From NCBI GenBank assembly GCA_035269105.1, contig DATFJP010000164.1:1-10530 (forward strand): a DNA stretch of 10,530 nt, in the 5' to 3' direction. The notes below the pieces were generated by a model that worked only from the letters and a program-made list of their open reading frames with translations, was not told the DNA's origin and searched no databases. Positions 1 through 6,179 of the stretch are shown here, one piece after another. This DNA is from JAQYVZ01 sp035269105 (GTDB taxonomy: Bacteria; Desulfobacterota; Desulfuromonadia; Desulfuromonadales; BM103). The translations under genes and the position numbers were made by a program. Each line of letters starts with the position of its first letter. Position 1 is the first letter of the stretch.

Positions 1-75
1 GACGGCGGCCGGCAAGAGTCGTTCCAGGTCGATGGGGCCTTGTGGGGTGTCGTCGAGATCACCTGGACCCAGCAT
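1..75 (-). CDS. 5' end of an unrecognised gene (partial, runs off the left edge)
   Basis: The minus strand has an ATG at 75 preceded by a good ribosome binding site (GAGGAG-like, about 6 bases upstream). The frame stays open for 25 codons to the edge of the window, starting MLGPGDLDDTPQGPIDLERL. The visible peptide is acidic and proline-rich, has no signal peptide or membrane segment, and is too short for a family assignment. It reads in the same direction as htpX but is separated from it by about 280 bp containing an inverted repeat, so it probably has its own transcription start. I do not recognise it; that it is a real gene rests on the start context alone. Confidence 0.5.
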   Translation of the reverse strand, partial: MLGPGDLDDTPQGPIDLERLLPAAV

Positions 76-183
76 GATCAATCTCCTCTCGTATTAAAGG
101 CTGTTGATGCGCCGGCAGAGGGCGACCGTTTCGTGCACGGCGAGGGGGTCCCGGGGGCGAGAATAGTATGGACAAAAAGAATA

Positions 184-330
184 TTAACGCAGAGGCGCAA
201 AGACGCAGAGCAAGTCAAAAGAGGGATTTTTCAAGCAACATTTGCATCTAAAAGCGATTTTCTATGGAATTGCCTTTAAACCAAAAGTCTTGCTTCTGCT
301 TGTCTCTGCGCCTCGGCGCCTCTGCGTTAA
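184..330. repeat. Inverted-repeat element with 8-nt modules (MITE/REP-like)
   Basis: The left arm (184-210) and right arm (304-330) are 27 nt each and match as reverse complements at 24 of 27 positions, with 15 perfect bases at the outer end (TTAACGCAGAGGCGC). Each arm is itself periodic: three consecutive 8-nt units of the form CGCARAGR (188-211 on the left, mirrored on the right). About 93 nt of AT-richer sequence lies between the arms. AAAAAGA occurs at both edges (174-180 and 329-335), which could be a target duplication but is low-complexity. The element lies 25 bp downstream of the htpX stop, so its RNA hairpin could also end htpX transcripts. I recall similar CGCAGAG repeats dispersed in many bacterial genomes; that this one is multicopy is inference. 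Confidence 0.75.
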
Positions 331-354
331 AAAGATCGGTGATTTATAAGTTTC

Positions 355-1182
355 TTACACCACCGTCATATTCTGCAGCCGGCGGATGCGTTCCTCCATC
401 GGCGGATGGGTGGAAAACAGGCCCGCCAGCGCACCGCCCTTCAAGGGGCTGACGATGAACATGTGGGCGGTGGCCTCGTTGACCCGCTTCATCGGCCGGC
501 TCTTGTTGGCCATTTCCAGTTTGCGCAGGGCGCTGGCCAGGAAATGGGGGTTGCCGCAGTACCTGGCACCGGTGCGGTCGGCTTCGTACTCGCGCGAGCG
601 GGACACTGCCATCTGCACCAGCATGGCCGCCAGCGGCGCGACGATCGCCAGGCCGATCAGGGTCAGCGGGTTGTTGTCTTCATCGCCGCCGCCGAAGATC
701 GCGGCCCACTGGGCCATGTGCGCCAGGTAGGTGATGGCCCCGGCAATGGTGGCGGCGATCGAGCCGATCAGGATGTCGCGATTGTTGACGTGGGCCATTT
801 CATGGGCCATGACTCCGGTCAGTTCCTCGCGGCTCAGGGTACCGAGAATGCCTTCGGTGGCGGCGACCACGGCGTGTTCCGGGTTGCGGCCGGTGGCGAA
901 GGCGTTCGGCGTGGCCTGCGGCAGGATGTAGACGCGCGGCATCGGCAGATCGTTGCGTTGGCAGATCTCCTCGACCACGTCGTAAAGAGCGCCGCTGGAG
1001 ACCTGTTTGCCGCGATACATGCGAACCACGATGCGGTCGGAAAACCAGTAGGAGCCGAGGTTCATCGCGCCGGCCAGGACCAGGGCGATCAGGGCGCCGG
1101 CCTTGCCGCCGATCAAGCCGCCGACGAACACCAGGCCGACGGTCAGGACAGTGAGCAGGAAAATAGTGCGCAGTGTGTTCAT
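355..1182 (-). CDS. htpX: Protease HtpX homolog (M48 family, membrane zinc protease)
   Basis: This 275-residue protein is a membrane-embedded zinc metalloprotease of family M48B, which in relatives degrades misfolded membrane proteins under stress. The zinc-binding HEMAH motif is at residues 127-131, and the third ligand is probably Glu198 in REYEAD. Two hydrophobic segments open the protein (about 5-22 and 28-46), and two more follow the active site (about 137-163 and 174-193). The STHPPMEERI motif near the C-terminus (257-266) is typical of HtpX. I chose the internal ATG at 1182, not the in-frame ATG at 1245, because it has an AGAGGA site just upstream and begins with the usual HtpX N-terminus (MNTLRTIFLL). 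The gene lies 147 bp downstream of fmt in the same direction and has its own candidate promoter. Confidence 0.95.
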   Translation of the reverse strand: MNTLRTIFLLTVLTVGLVFVGGLIGGKAGALIALVLAGAMNLGSYWFSDRIVVRMYRGKQVSSGALYDVVEEICQRNDLPMPRVYILPQATPNAFATGRNPEHAVVAATEGILGTLSREELTGVMAHEMAHVNNRDILIGSIAATIAGAITYLAHMAQWAAIFGGGDEDNNPLTLIGLAIVAPLAAMLVQMAVSRSREYEADRTGARYCGNPHFLASALRKLEMANKSRPMKRVNEATAHMFIVSPLKGGALAGLFSTHPPMEERIRRLQNMTVV

Positions 1183-1248
1183 GGTTCCTCTTTGTGTTGG
1201 CAAAGATGATTGATTTGTGGCCTGGCCTCGTTGCTTCCGGGCCAACTT

Positions 1249-1277
1249 AATTTAGGAACGGCCCGCCGGAAAATCAA
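1249..1277 (-). promoter_or_regulatory. Candidate sigma70-type promoter of htpX
   Basis: Read on the minus strand, TTGATT (1272-1277) is followed after exactly 17 bases by TAAATT (1249-1254). This predicts a start near 1242 and a leader of about 60 nt before the htpX ATG. The -35 context CCTTGATTT loosely resembles a heat-shock (sigma32) -35 box, but no CCCCAT-like -10 follows, so I favour a housekeeping promoter. Confidence 0.55.
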
Positions 1278-1329
1278 GGGGCGGACCGGACGATTCTGGC
1301 GATTTTTTATTCGGGTTTGCGGCCGGGGG

Positions 1330-2271
1330 TCAGTCGCCCAGCCGGGTGCCGGCAGGCAGTGGCTGGCCCCGCAGGAAGTCGGCGGCGGCCAGGCGCTTGC
1401 GGCCGGGCAGCTGCAGTTCGCCGACCACCAGCAGACCGTCCCCGCAAGCGACGCAAACGCCCTCCTGGTCAGCGGCGACCACGGAACCGGGGGCTCCGCT
1501 GCCGGCTGCGACGCGGGTGCGGGCGACCTTGAGCAGCTGGCCGTTGAGCGTGGTATAGGCGCCGGGCCAGGGATCCAGGCCGCGCACCAGGTTGTGCAGT
1601 TCATCGGCAGGGCGGCTCCAGTCGAGGCGGCCGTCTTCCTTCTTCAGCATCGGCGCGTAGCTGGTCAGGTTGTCGTCCTGCTTTTCGGGGGCCAGTTCTC
1701 CGGCGCAGAGCTGACGCAAGGTTTCTTCCATGGTCTCCCGGCCGAGCCGGGCCAGACGTTCGTGGAGTTCGCCGGCGGTCTCGTCCGGGCCGATGGCCAG
1801 GCTGCGCTTGACCAGCATATCGCCGGTGTCCAGGCCTGCGTCCATCAGCATCGTGGTGATGCCGGTTTCGGTCTCGCCCTCCATGATCGCCTTGTTGATC
1901 GGGGCGGCGCCGCGGTATTTCGGCAGCAGGGAGGCGTGCACGTTGATGCAGCCGTAGCGGGGGATGTCGAGCACCCGCTTGGGCAGGATCTGTCCGTAGG
2001 CGACCACCACGATCAGGTCGGGCGCCAGGTCTTCCAGGTCGGCCGCCGCTTCCGGGGCGCGCAGCTTCGGCGGCTGAAATACCGGGATACCGTGGTTCAG
2101 CGCCAGCTCTTTGACCGGCGGCACCGCCACCTGCTTGCCGCGTCCCTTGGGGCGGTCCGGCTGGGTATAGATACCCACCAGGTCGACACCGGCGTCGATC
2201 AGTCCCTGCAGGGTCGGCAGGGCGAACTCCGGCGTGCCCATGAACACCGTGCGGATAGCAGCCGGCTGCAT
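1330..2271 (-). CDS. fmt: Methionyl-tRNA formyltransferase
   Basis: Fmt formylates the methionine on initiator tRNA using 10-formyltetrahydrofolate, producing the fMet that starts bacterial proteins. At 313 residues it has the usual family length. The N-terminal formyltransferase domain (about 5-185) shows the catalytic set Asn110, His112 and Asp148 in CINVHASLLPKYRGAAPI and DAGLDTGDM, and the Fmt C-terminal tRNA-binding domain follows (about 205-300). The start is set by an overlap: the final A of the def stop TAA is the first base of the fmt ATG (TAATG), with a GGGAGG site about 7 bases upstream inside def. An alternative ATG 13 codons earlier lies inside def and would add a non-family extension. 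The one-base overlap implies translational coupling with def. Confidence 0.97.
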   Translation of the reverse strand: MQPAAIRTVFMGTPEFALPTLQGLIDAGVDLVGIYTQPDRPKGRGKQVAVPPVKELALNHGIPVFQPPKLRAPEAAADLEDLAPDLIVVVAYGQILPKRVLDIPRYGCINVHASLLPKYRGAAPINKAIMEGETETGITTMLMDAGLDTGDMLVKRSLAIGPDETAGELHERLARLGRETMEETLRQLCAGELAPEKQDDNLTSYAPMLKKEDGRLDWSRPADELHNLVRGLDPWPGAYTTLNGQLLKVARTRVAAGSGAPGSVVAADQEGVCVACGDGLLVVGELQLPGRKRLAAADFLRGQPLPAGTRLGD

Positions 2272-2789
2272 TACATGACCTCCCGCTGGCGTTCCTGGAG
2301 CTTCTGCCATTTCTTGCGGAACAGGCTGCGTTTCAGGGGTGACAGGTGATCGATGAACAGGATGCCGTTGAGATGATCGATCTCATGCTGGCAGGCGATG
2401 GCCAGCAGGCCGTCGGCATCCAGCTGCTGCTCCGTGCCTTCCAGGTTCTGATAGCGGAGGTGCACCCGGCTGTTGCGCGGTACCACCGCGTAGAAATCGG
2501 GCACCGACAGGCAGCCTTCCTCCTCGCAGCTTTCCCCCTCGGCGGCGACGATCTCCGGGTTGACCAGCACCATCAACTGCGGCTCTTCGTCCCTGGCGGC
2601 GCAGTCGATCACGACCAGCCGCTTGCTCACGCCGACCTGCGGCGCTGCCAGGCCGATGCCCGGCGCGGCGTACATGGTCTCCGCCATGTCTTCGGCCAGC
2701 TGCCGCAGCTCGGCGTCGAAGGTCGTAACCGCCTCCCCCTTGATGCTGAGGACTGGATCGGGATAGTGCCGGATCTGCAGTAAAGCCAT
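2271..2789 (-). CDS. def: Peptide deformylase
   Basis: Def removes the formyl group from the N-terminal methionine of new proteins, undoing the Fmt modification, which is why the two genes are commonly paired. All three deformylase motifs are visible in the 172-residue product: GIGLAAPQ (44-51), EGCLS (91-95, metal ligand Cys93) and QHEIDH (134-139, ligands His135 and His139, catalytic Glu136). The length and the MALLQIRHYPDPVL start fit typical bacterial Def. The ATG at 2789 has no clear Shine-Dalgarno sequence; the bases upstream read ACGGGCAAGCAAGCA. Two candidate promoters and a leader hairpin lie upstream. The gene ends in TAATG shared with fmt. Confidence 0.97.
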   Translation of the reverse strand: MALLQIRHYPDPVLSIKGEAVTTFDAELRQLAEDMAETMYAAPGIGLAAPQVGVSKRLVVIDCAARDEEPQLMVLVNPEIVAAEGESCEEEGCLSVPDFYAVVPRNSRVHLRYQNLEGTEQQLDADGLLAIACQHEIDHLNGILFIDHLSPLKRSLFRKKWQKLQERQREVM

Positions 2790-2813
2790 TGCTTGCTTGC
2801 CCGTTTTGAAAAT

Positions 2814-2838
2814 GGCCCGGTCGGACAGCGACCGGGCC
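2814..2838 (-). promoter_or_regulatory. Perfect 9-bp hairpin in the def-fmt leader
   Basis: GGCCCGGTC (2814-2822) and GACCGGGCC (2830-2838) form a perfect GC-rich 9-bp stem with a 7-nt loop. On the minus strand it is followed by ATTTTC, only a weak U-tract, so it is a poor intrinsic terminator as it stands. It lies 25-49 bases before the def ATG. If the nearer promoter is used, transcription would begin at the very first base of the stem, giving an mRNA with a 5'-terminal hairpin. It could stabilise the mRNA, attenuate read-through from upstream, or act as a weak terminator for the tRNA transcript. Confidence 0.55.
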
Positions 2839-2844
2839 GGTTGG

Positions 2845-2850
2845 ATTATA
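2845..2850 (-). promoter_or_regulatory. Candidate -10 box (TATAAT) of def-fmt, proximal promoter
   Basis: The minus strand reads a consensus TATAAT at 2850-2845. The predicted start is near 2838, at the base of the leader hairpin. The -35 region is poor: the best match, TTTACA, lies 20 bases upstream. The call therefore rests on the -10 box and its position in front of def. Confidence 0.4.
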
Positions 2851-2858
2851 CTGACTGT

Positions 2859-3131
2859 CTATTGCTTGTCTGTAAATAATAAAAGCCAGGGGCCGCGGAA
2901 GTCAACTCCCTCTGTTTTATCCTCGAGACTCGCAGGCCCCCGCTTTTCACTGCCCTGCGACTCCCCGTCGTCGCTCAAACCGATCCGGTCGCTGCTGCCG
3001 GGCGGACCTAGCAGGGAGGCCCAGCAGTTGTGGTTGGCGTCGGCGAAATCGGCTTTCACCTCGGCGACGAAAGCTTGCGCCTGCTCCGGCGAGACCGCTT
3101 CCTGTACGGAAGCGATAGAGCGACTGCTGAG
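2859..3131 (-). pseudogene. Remnant of a YigZ/IMPACT-family gene, truncated at both ends
   Basis: The minus-strand frame starting immediately after the tRNA CCA reads SRSIASVQEAVSPEQAQAFV, then continues to ADANHNCWASLLGPPGSSDR and IGLSDDGES. These match, in order, the SRFIA..., HNC(W/Y)A... and SDDGEP signatures of the YigZ/IMPACT N-terminal domain. Recognisable similarity covers 3131 to about 2946. It then dissolves where family members continue with GTAGRP and roughly 100 more residues, and the frame stops at 2859. The family N-terminus, expected where the tRNA sits, is absent, and no start with a ribosome site precedes the frame; a GTG at 3059 would begin mid-domain. A promoter for def has formed in the tail. 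I read it as a decayed fragment with no function. The family call is from memory of conserved motifs. Confidence 0.7.
2876..2905 (-). promoter_or_regulatory. Candidate sigma70-type promoter of def-fmt, distal
   Basis: On the minus strand TTGACT (2900-2905) is followed after 18 bases by TATTAT (2876-2881). It would start transcription near 2869, about 80 bases before the def ATG, so this transcript would carry the leader hairpin internally. The promoter lies inside the tail of the YigZ-like remnant's reading frame, which supports that frame no longer being a functional gene. Confidence 0.5.
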
Positions 3132-3208
3132 TGGCGCGCCGCGGAGGATTCGAACCCCCGACCCTCTGATCCGAAGTCAGATGCTCTATCCAGCTGAGCT
3201 AGCGGCGC
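3132..3208 (-). tRNA. tRNA-Arg, anticodon TCG
   Basis: The minus strand folds into a complete cloverleaf of 77 nt including an encoded 3' CCA (3134-3132). The acceptor stem pairs GCGCCGC with GCGGCGC perfectly, with discriminator G. The D-arm contains AGCTCAGCTGGATAGAGC. The anticodon stem TCTGA/TCAGA encloses loop CTTCGGA, placing TCG at 3174-3172, which would read CGA arginine codons. The T-arm has the invariant TTCGAAT loop closed by GGGGG/CCTCC with one G-U pair. No introns or mismatches are visible. A candidate promoter lies about 57 bp upstream. Confidence 0.97.
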
Positions 3209-3264
3209 TGAAAAACCCAGACATGTCAGGCATAACATACGGCTATGAAACCTTTTGGTGTTCA

Positions 3265-3293
3265 AGATTAGCAGGGGGGCCGTGATGCGTCAA
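3265..3293 (-). promoter_or_regulatory. Candidate promoter of tRNA-Arg
   Basis: On the minus strand TTGACG (3288-3293), a 17-base spacer and TAATCT (3265-3270) form a good sigma70-like pair, with a TGC extended -10 element directly before the hexamer. The predicted start near 3258 gives a tRNA leader of about 50 nt. Confidence 0.55.
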
Positions 3294-3428
3294 AGACTCT
3301 TTTCCCCGGCATTTCTCAATCATTAACGAACTCCCTTCACCTGAATCTTCAGAATGATCAGGCGCCAAGATCGCAGGGATAACTCATCCCCGACAGCAAC
3401 CCTGGCAGGAAACCGGCGGCTGGTAGAT

Positions 3429-4304
3429 TCAGTGCTGCATCTGCGGCAGGGCCTGCAGCTCCTCAACGGTGAATACATAGGTCTGTTTGCAGAACTCGCA
3501 GGTCACTTCGGCGCCCTGTTCTTCTTCGATCAAAGCGCGGATCTCGTCGACGTCGAGCCGGCGCAGGATCCCGGCGACCTGCGGGCGGCTGCAGCTGCAG
3601 CGGAACTCCAGGGCGGTTTCCATAGGCGCGGCCAGAGGAATCCCGTTCAGCAGCTGTTCGAGGATCTGCAGCGGCGGCTGGCCGCTGGCGAGCAGGCTGG
3701 TGATCGGCGGCAGCTTCTGCAGGCGCTCTTCGAGAAGGGGCAGCAGAGATTGGTCGCCGCCGGGCATGGCCTGGACCAGAAAGCCGCCGGCGGTGGCGAC
3801 GCTCAGAGTCTCGTCAAGGTTGACGCCCAGACCGACGGTCGAGGGCACCTGCTCCGAGGCGGTCAGGTAGTAGGCCAGGTCTTCGGCGATTTCGCTGGTA
3901 TAGAGCTGGACGGTACTGCGGTACGGCTCTTTCAGGCCCAGGTCCTTGTTGACGTGCAGAAAGCCGGCCTTGCCGACCGCCCCCGCGACGTCGAAGCGCT
4001 CCTCTTTCGGCGGCAGCCCGGCCACCGGGTTTTTCACCGAGCCGCGCAGGTGGCCGCAGGCGTCGGTCTCGGCATGCAGCTGCTGCAGAGGGCCGTTGCC
4101 CTCGATCTTCAGAGCCAGGCGCTGCTTGCCTTTCAGCAGTGCGCCCAGCACGGCAGCGCCGGAAACCAGGCGGCCCAGGGCGACCGTCGCGGTGGGATCG
4201 GTCCCCTGCAGTCGGCAGATGGTGCGGGTCAGCTGGCTGGTGTCGGCGGCCACGGCGCGCAGCGCACCGTCCTTGCTGAGAATGCGAACCAGGTGGTCGC
4301 TCAT
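3429..4304 (-). CDS. hslO: 33 kDa redox-regulated chaperone Hsp33
   Basis: Hsp33 is a cytoplasmic holdase that is inactive while its four cysteines bind zinc and becomes active when oxidative stress forms disulfides. The 291-residue product shows the diagnostic C-terminal switch CSC (Cys236, Cys238) followed 30 residues later by CEFC (Cys269, Cys272), the normal family spacing. The N-terminal chaperone domain includes conserved stretches such as LKIEGNGPL and SEQVPSTVGLGV. I start at the ATG at 4304, which has AAGGAG six bases upstream and gives the expected N-terminus MSDHLVRILS; the frame is open for 55 more codons upstream, but these do not resemble the family. It stands alone on the minus strand and is divergent from the methionine sulfoxide reductase gene msrB, an oxidative-stress context. 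Confidence 0.96.
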   Translation of the reverse strand: MSDHLVRILSKDGALRAVAADTSQLTRTICRLQGTDPTATVALGRLVSGAAVLGALLKGKQRLALKIEGNGPLQQLHAETDACGHLRGSVKNPVAGLPPKEERFDVAGAVGKAGFLHVNKDLGLKEPYRSTVQLYTSEIAEDLAYYLTASEQVPSTVGLGVNLDETLSVATAGGFLVQAMPGGDQSLLPLLEERLQKLPPITSLLASGQPPLQILEQLLNGIPLAAPMETALEFRCSCSRPQVAGILRRLDVDEIRALIEEEQGAEVTCEFCKQTYVFTVEELQALPQMQH

Positions 4305-4684
4305 GGTGGCTCCTTTCCGGCGATCTCTGGCAATCTGTGGTGCGGACCGGGATGAGGTTGCGAATTTCAAAGCACCGGCCAATTGTATCGACCCTGAGCG
4401 GGACTCCGGGTTCTTCCTGAAGCAGAATGATAACATGTTTCCGGCGCCGGCCACGAGAAGACCCGGCATCGCGTAAGATGTGTTTCATGGCTATCCAGGG
4501 GAGCACTTGCACGGAAGTCTCTCGCGAGGGCCCCATGGGGCAAATCCGGCGAAAAATGCCGTCGAACTTTATGTAATCTTTGTAAAGGGTTTATTATAAG
4601 TATATGCGGTTAGGTTAAGATCAGGCCATCGATAATCGCAGCCCGGCTCGCTGCCGAGGGAGTCGGGTCCAGACGGAGGCCACA
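4305..4684. other. Divergent intergenic region hslO/msrB
   Basis: No gene is evident in these 380 bp. The segment 4565-4620 is distinctly AT-rich and holds candidate -10 boxes for both directions: TATTAT (4592-4597) or TATAAG toward msrB, and TATAAT (complement of 4593-4598) toward hslO. None has a convincing -35 box. Perfect palindromes CCGGCGCCGG (4441-4450) and GCCCCATGGGGC (4530-4541) lie between hslO and the AT-rich block and could be protein-binding sites or chance in GC-rich DNA. No terminator is expected or seen between divergent genes. Confidence 0.5.
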
Positions 4685-5287
4685 ATGAAGACTGTCATAC
4701 TCAGCCTGTTCATCCTGACGTTGGTCATGCCTGGCTTGGGCATGAGCATGGACCATTCCACTCGCAAGGCTCCTCATATGGGCGCGAAGTCGGGCGATAT
4801 GGACAGACAAAAGAAGGAGATGGAGCAGACCATGAACCAGAAACCCCGCTATACGATACCCGACGACGCGGAACTGCGGCAGAAGTTGACTCCGCTGCAG
4901 TACAAGGTCACCCGCAGGAACGGCACCGAACCCCCCTTCGACAACGCCTACTGGGACAACCATGCGGCCGGCATTTACGTCGATATCATCTCCGGCGAAC
5001 CGCTGTTCAGTTCGCAGGATAAATATGAATCGGGAACCGGCTGGCCGAGCTTCACCCGGCCTCTGGAGCCGGGCAACATCGTTGAGAAGGAGGACCGCAG
5101 CCTGTTCGGGGTCCGCACCGAAACCCGCAGCAAGCACGCCGATTCACACTTGGGACATGTGTTCAAAGACGGTCCCGCGCCCACAGGACTGCGCTACTGC
5201 ATGAATTCGGCGGCGCTGCGGTTCATCCCGAAAGCCGATCTGGAGCAGGAAGGTTACGGGGAGTACGTGAAACTGTTCGACGAATGA
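4685..5287 (+). CDS. msrB: Peptide-methionine (R)-S-oxide reductase, exported, single-cysteine type
   Basis: MsrB reduces the R epimer of methionine sulfoxide in proteins. The 200-residue product starts with a likely signal peptide (1 to about 20), so it should act in the periplasm. A linker rich in Met, His and charge (20-52) follows, then the MsrB domain (about 55-198). The catalytic cysteine is Cys172 in LRYCMNSAALRF, with the conserved SKHADSHLGHVF histidines (151, 155, 158). Cys172 is the only cysteine: the structural zinc CxxC pairs are absent, and the usual resolving position reads SGTGWPSF instead of SGCGWPSF. Reduction must therefore avoid an intramolecular disulfide. The ATG follows a GGAGG site at good spacing. 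msrA lies 196 bp downstream on the same strand, across an inverted repeat. Confidence 0.94.
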   Translation: MKTVILSLFILTLVMPGLGMSMDHSTRKAPHMGAKSGDMDRQKKEMEQTMNQKPRYTIPDDAELRQKLTPLQYKVTRRNGTEPPFDNAYWDNHAAGIYVDIISGEPLFSSQDKYESGTGWPSFTRPLEPGNIVEKEDRSLFGVRTETRSKHADSHLGHVFKDGPAPTGLRYCMNSAALRFIPKADLEQEGYGEYVKLFDE

Positions 5288-5288
5288 T

Positions 5289-5415
5289 GATGGCGTCGCA
5301 AAAACTCGCCAACTGCTACGTTGCTGCAATTGCTCTCGCTGCTTCGACGTACGTAAGTACGTCTCATTGCTCGACAATCGCGCGCCTTGCATTTGGCGCT
5401 TTTTGCTTAGCCATC
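5289..5415. repeat. Inverted-repeat element between msrB and msrA
   Basis: A roughly 127-bp imperfect palindrome fills most of the msrB-msrA gap. The outer arms pair GATGGC (5289-5294) with GCCATC (5410-5415), then GCAAAAA...CGCCAA (5298-5312) with TTGGCG...TTTTTGC (5393-5406). The exact centre is a 7-bp stem with a 4-nt loop, GACGTACGTAAGTACGTC (5346-5363). It starts two bases after the msrB stop, and the arm may extend into the stop codon (GATGATGGC at 5286-5294). I recall similar repeats with GACGTACTT...AAGTACGTC cores and AAAAAGCGCCA arms in Desulfuromonadales genomes. Copy number here is not visible. In RNA it would form a long hairpin after msrB. Confidence 0.8.
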
Positions 5416-5483
5416 CCATCATCTGCTTTCTTGCGAAAGTATCAATGATCAATCAACCTGTCTCTGTTTTCCGGGGAGGTCTT

Positions 5484-6074
5484 ATGAAAAAACTGCGCAT
5501 TCTTCTGCCGCTCACTCTTTTGCTGCTGTGCGCCGCCCCGGCCCTGGCCGCCAAAACGGTCCTTGCCGGAGGCTGCTTCTGGTGCATGGAGGCGGATTTT
5601 GAAAAACTGGATGGCGTCAGCGAAGCGGTTTCCGGATTCACCGGCGGCACCGCTGAAAACCCGACCTACAACGGCAACCATGCCGGGCACTACGAGGCGG
5701 TGGAAATCACTTACGACCCGGACCAGGTCAGCTACCGCGAGCTGCTCGACCACTACTGGGTCAACATCGATCCCTTCGACGCCGGCGGCCAGTTCTGCGA
5801 CCGGGGCCCCAGCTACCGCACGGCCATTTTCGTCGCCAATGACAGAGAAAGGAAAATCGCCGAGCAAACCAAACAGAAGGTGGCGGCGATGTTTCCGGAC
5901 CGGACCATCGTCACGCCCATTCTCGACGCGTCAACCTTCTATCCGATCAAGGGGGACGAAAGCTACCACCAGGATTATTACCGGAAGAGCCCTCTGCGCT
6001 ACAAATTTTACCGGTATAATTGCGGTCGCGATCAGCGGCTGCAGGAGATCTGGGGGGAGAAGGCGACCCATTAA
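5484..6074 (+). CDS. msrA: Peptide-methionine (S)-S-oxide reductase, exported
   Basis: MsrA reduces the S epimer of methionine sulfoxide, complementing MsrB. The 196-residue product has a clear signal peptide (1 to about 22, LLLLCAAPALA then AKT), so it should be periplasmic like its neighbour. The active site GGCFWCME places the catalytic Cys31, with Glu36 following. FTGG and the GHYEAVE stretch are typical, and the C-terminal YNCGRDQRL holds the likely resolving Cys180; Cys34 and Cys105 are also present. I start at the ATG at 5484 because it has GGGGAGGT just upstream and begins the signal peptide; the frame is open further upstream, into the repeat. A pair of separate exported Msr enzymes suggests repair of envelope proteins. 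A strong hairpin follows the stop. Confidence 0.96.
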   Translation: MKKLRILLPLTLLLLCAAPALAAKTVLAGGCFWCMEADFEKLDGVSEAVSGFTGGTAENPTYNGNHAGHYEAVEITYDPDQVSYRELLDHYWVNIDPFDAGGQFCDRGPSYRTAIFVANDRERKIAEQTKQKVAAMFPDRTIVTPILDASTFYPIKGDESYHQDYYRKSPLRYKFYRYNCGRDQRLQEIWGEKATH

Positions 6075-6102
6075 TCGAAGGGGACCCTGAAAGCGGCATT
6101 TG

Positions 6103-6130
6103 ACGGGGGCACTTGGTCAAGTGCCCCCGT
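6103..6130. terminator. Strong hairpin between convergent msrA and the zinc-ribbon gene
   Basis: The arms 6103-6114 and 6119-6130 form a perfect 12-bp stem with a GGTC loop, core GGGGGCACTT paired with AAGTGCCCCC. It sits 28 bp after the msrA stop and 49 bp beyond the end of the convergent minus-strand gene, so it can serve both. Only two T residues follow on the plus strand and none on the minus strand, so it lacks a classic U-tract. Confidence 0.65.
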
Positions 6131-6179
6131 TCCACCGTTCAATGCTCAGGATTCTTGCCGATGCAATTCTTGCCGTGCA

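Noticed and set aside
406..2349. Long plus-strand open frames opposite htpX and fmt (406-1209 and 1210-2349)
   Set aside because: They are rich in Gly, Gln, Arg and His, show no family motifs, and lie antisense to genes with clear catalytic motifs. GC-rich codon usage opens these frames.
3096..3114. 7-bp hairpin CGCTTCC/GGAAGCG 18 bp after the tRNA 3' end
   Set aside because: It is a reasonable stem but has no T-run on the minus strand and lies within the YigZ-like reading frame. It may aid tRNA 3' processing but cannot be called a terminator.
2797..3285. Plus-strand 162-codon open frame containing APRRIRTPDPLIRSQMLYPA
   Set aside because: This stretch is the antisense translation of the tRNA-Arg, a well-known source of spurious proteins. 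The frame also crosses the def leader and the promoter region.
3376..3390. Possible terminator after hslO (GGGAT/ATCCC, 5-bp stem)
   Set aside because: The stem is short and has no T-run on the minus strand; too weak to call.
3354..4355. 333-codon plus-strand frame opposite hslO
   Set aside because: Its composition matches other antisense shadows, and hslO on the minus strand has the complete Hsp33 cysteine switch.
5484..5560. Lipoprotein reading of the MsrA signal peptide (Cys16)
   Set aside because: The residue before Cys16 is Leu, not Ala/Gly/Ser, so there is no proper lipobox. A standard cleavage after ALA fits better.
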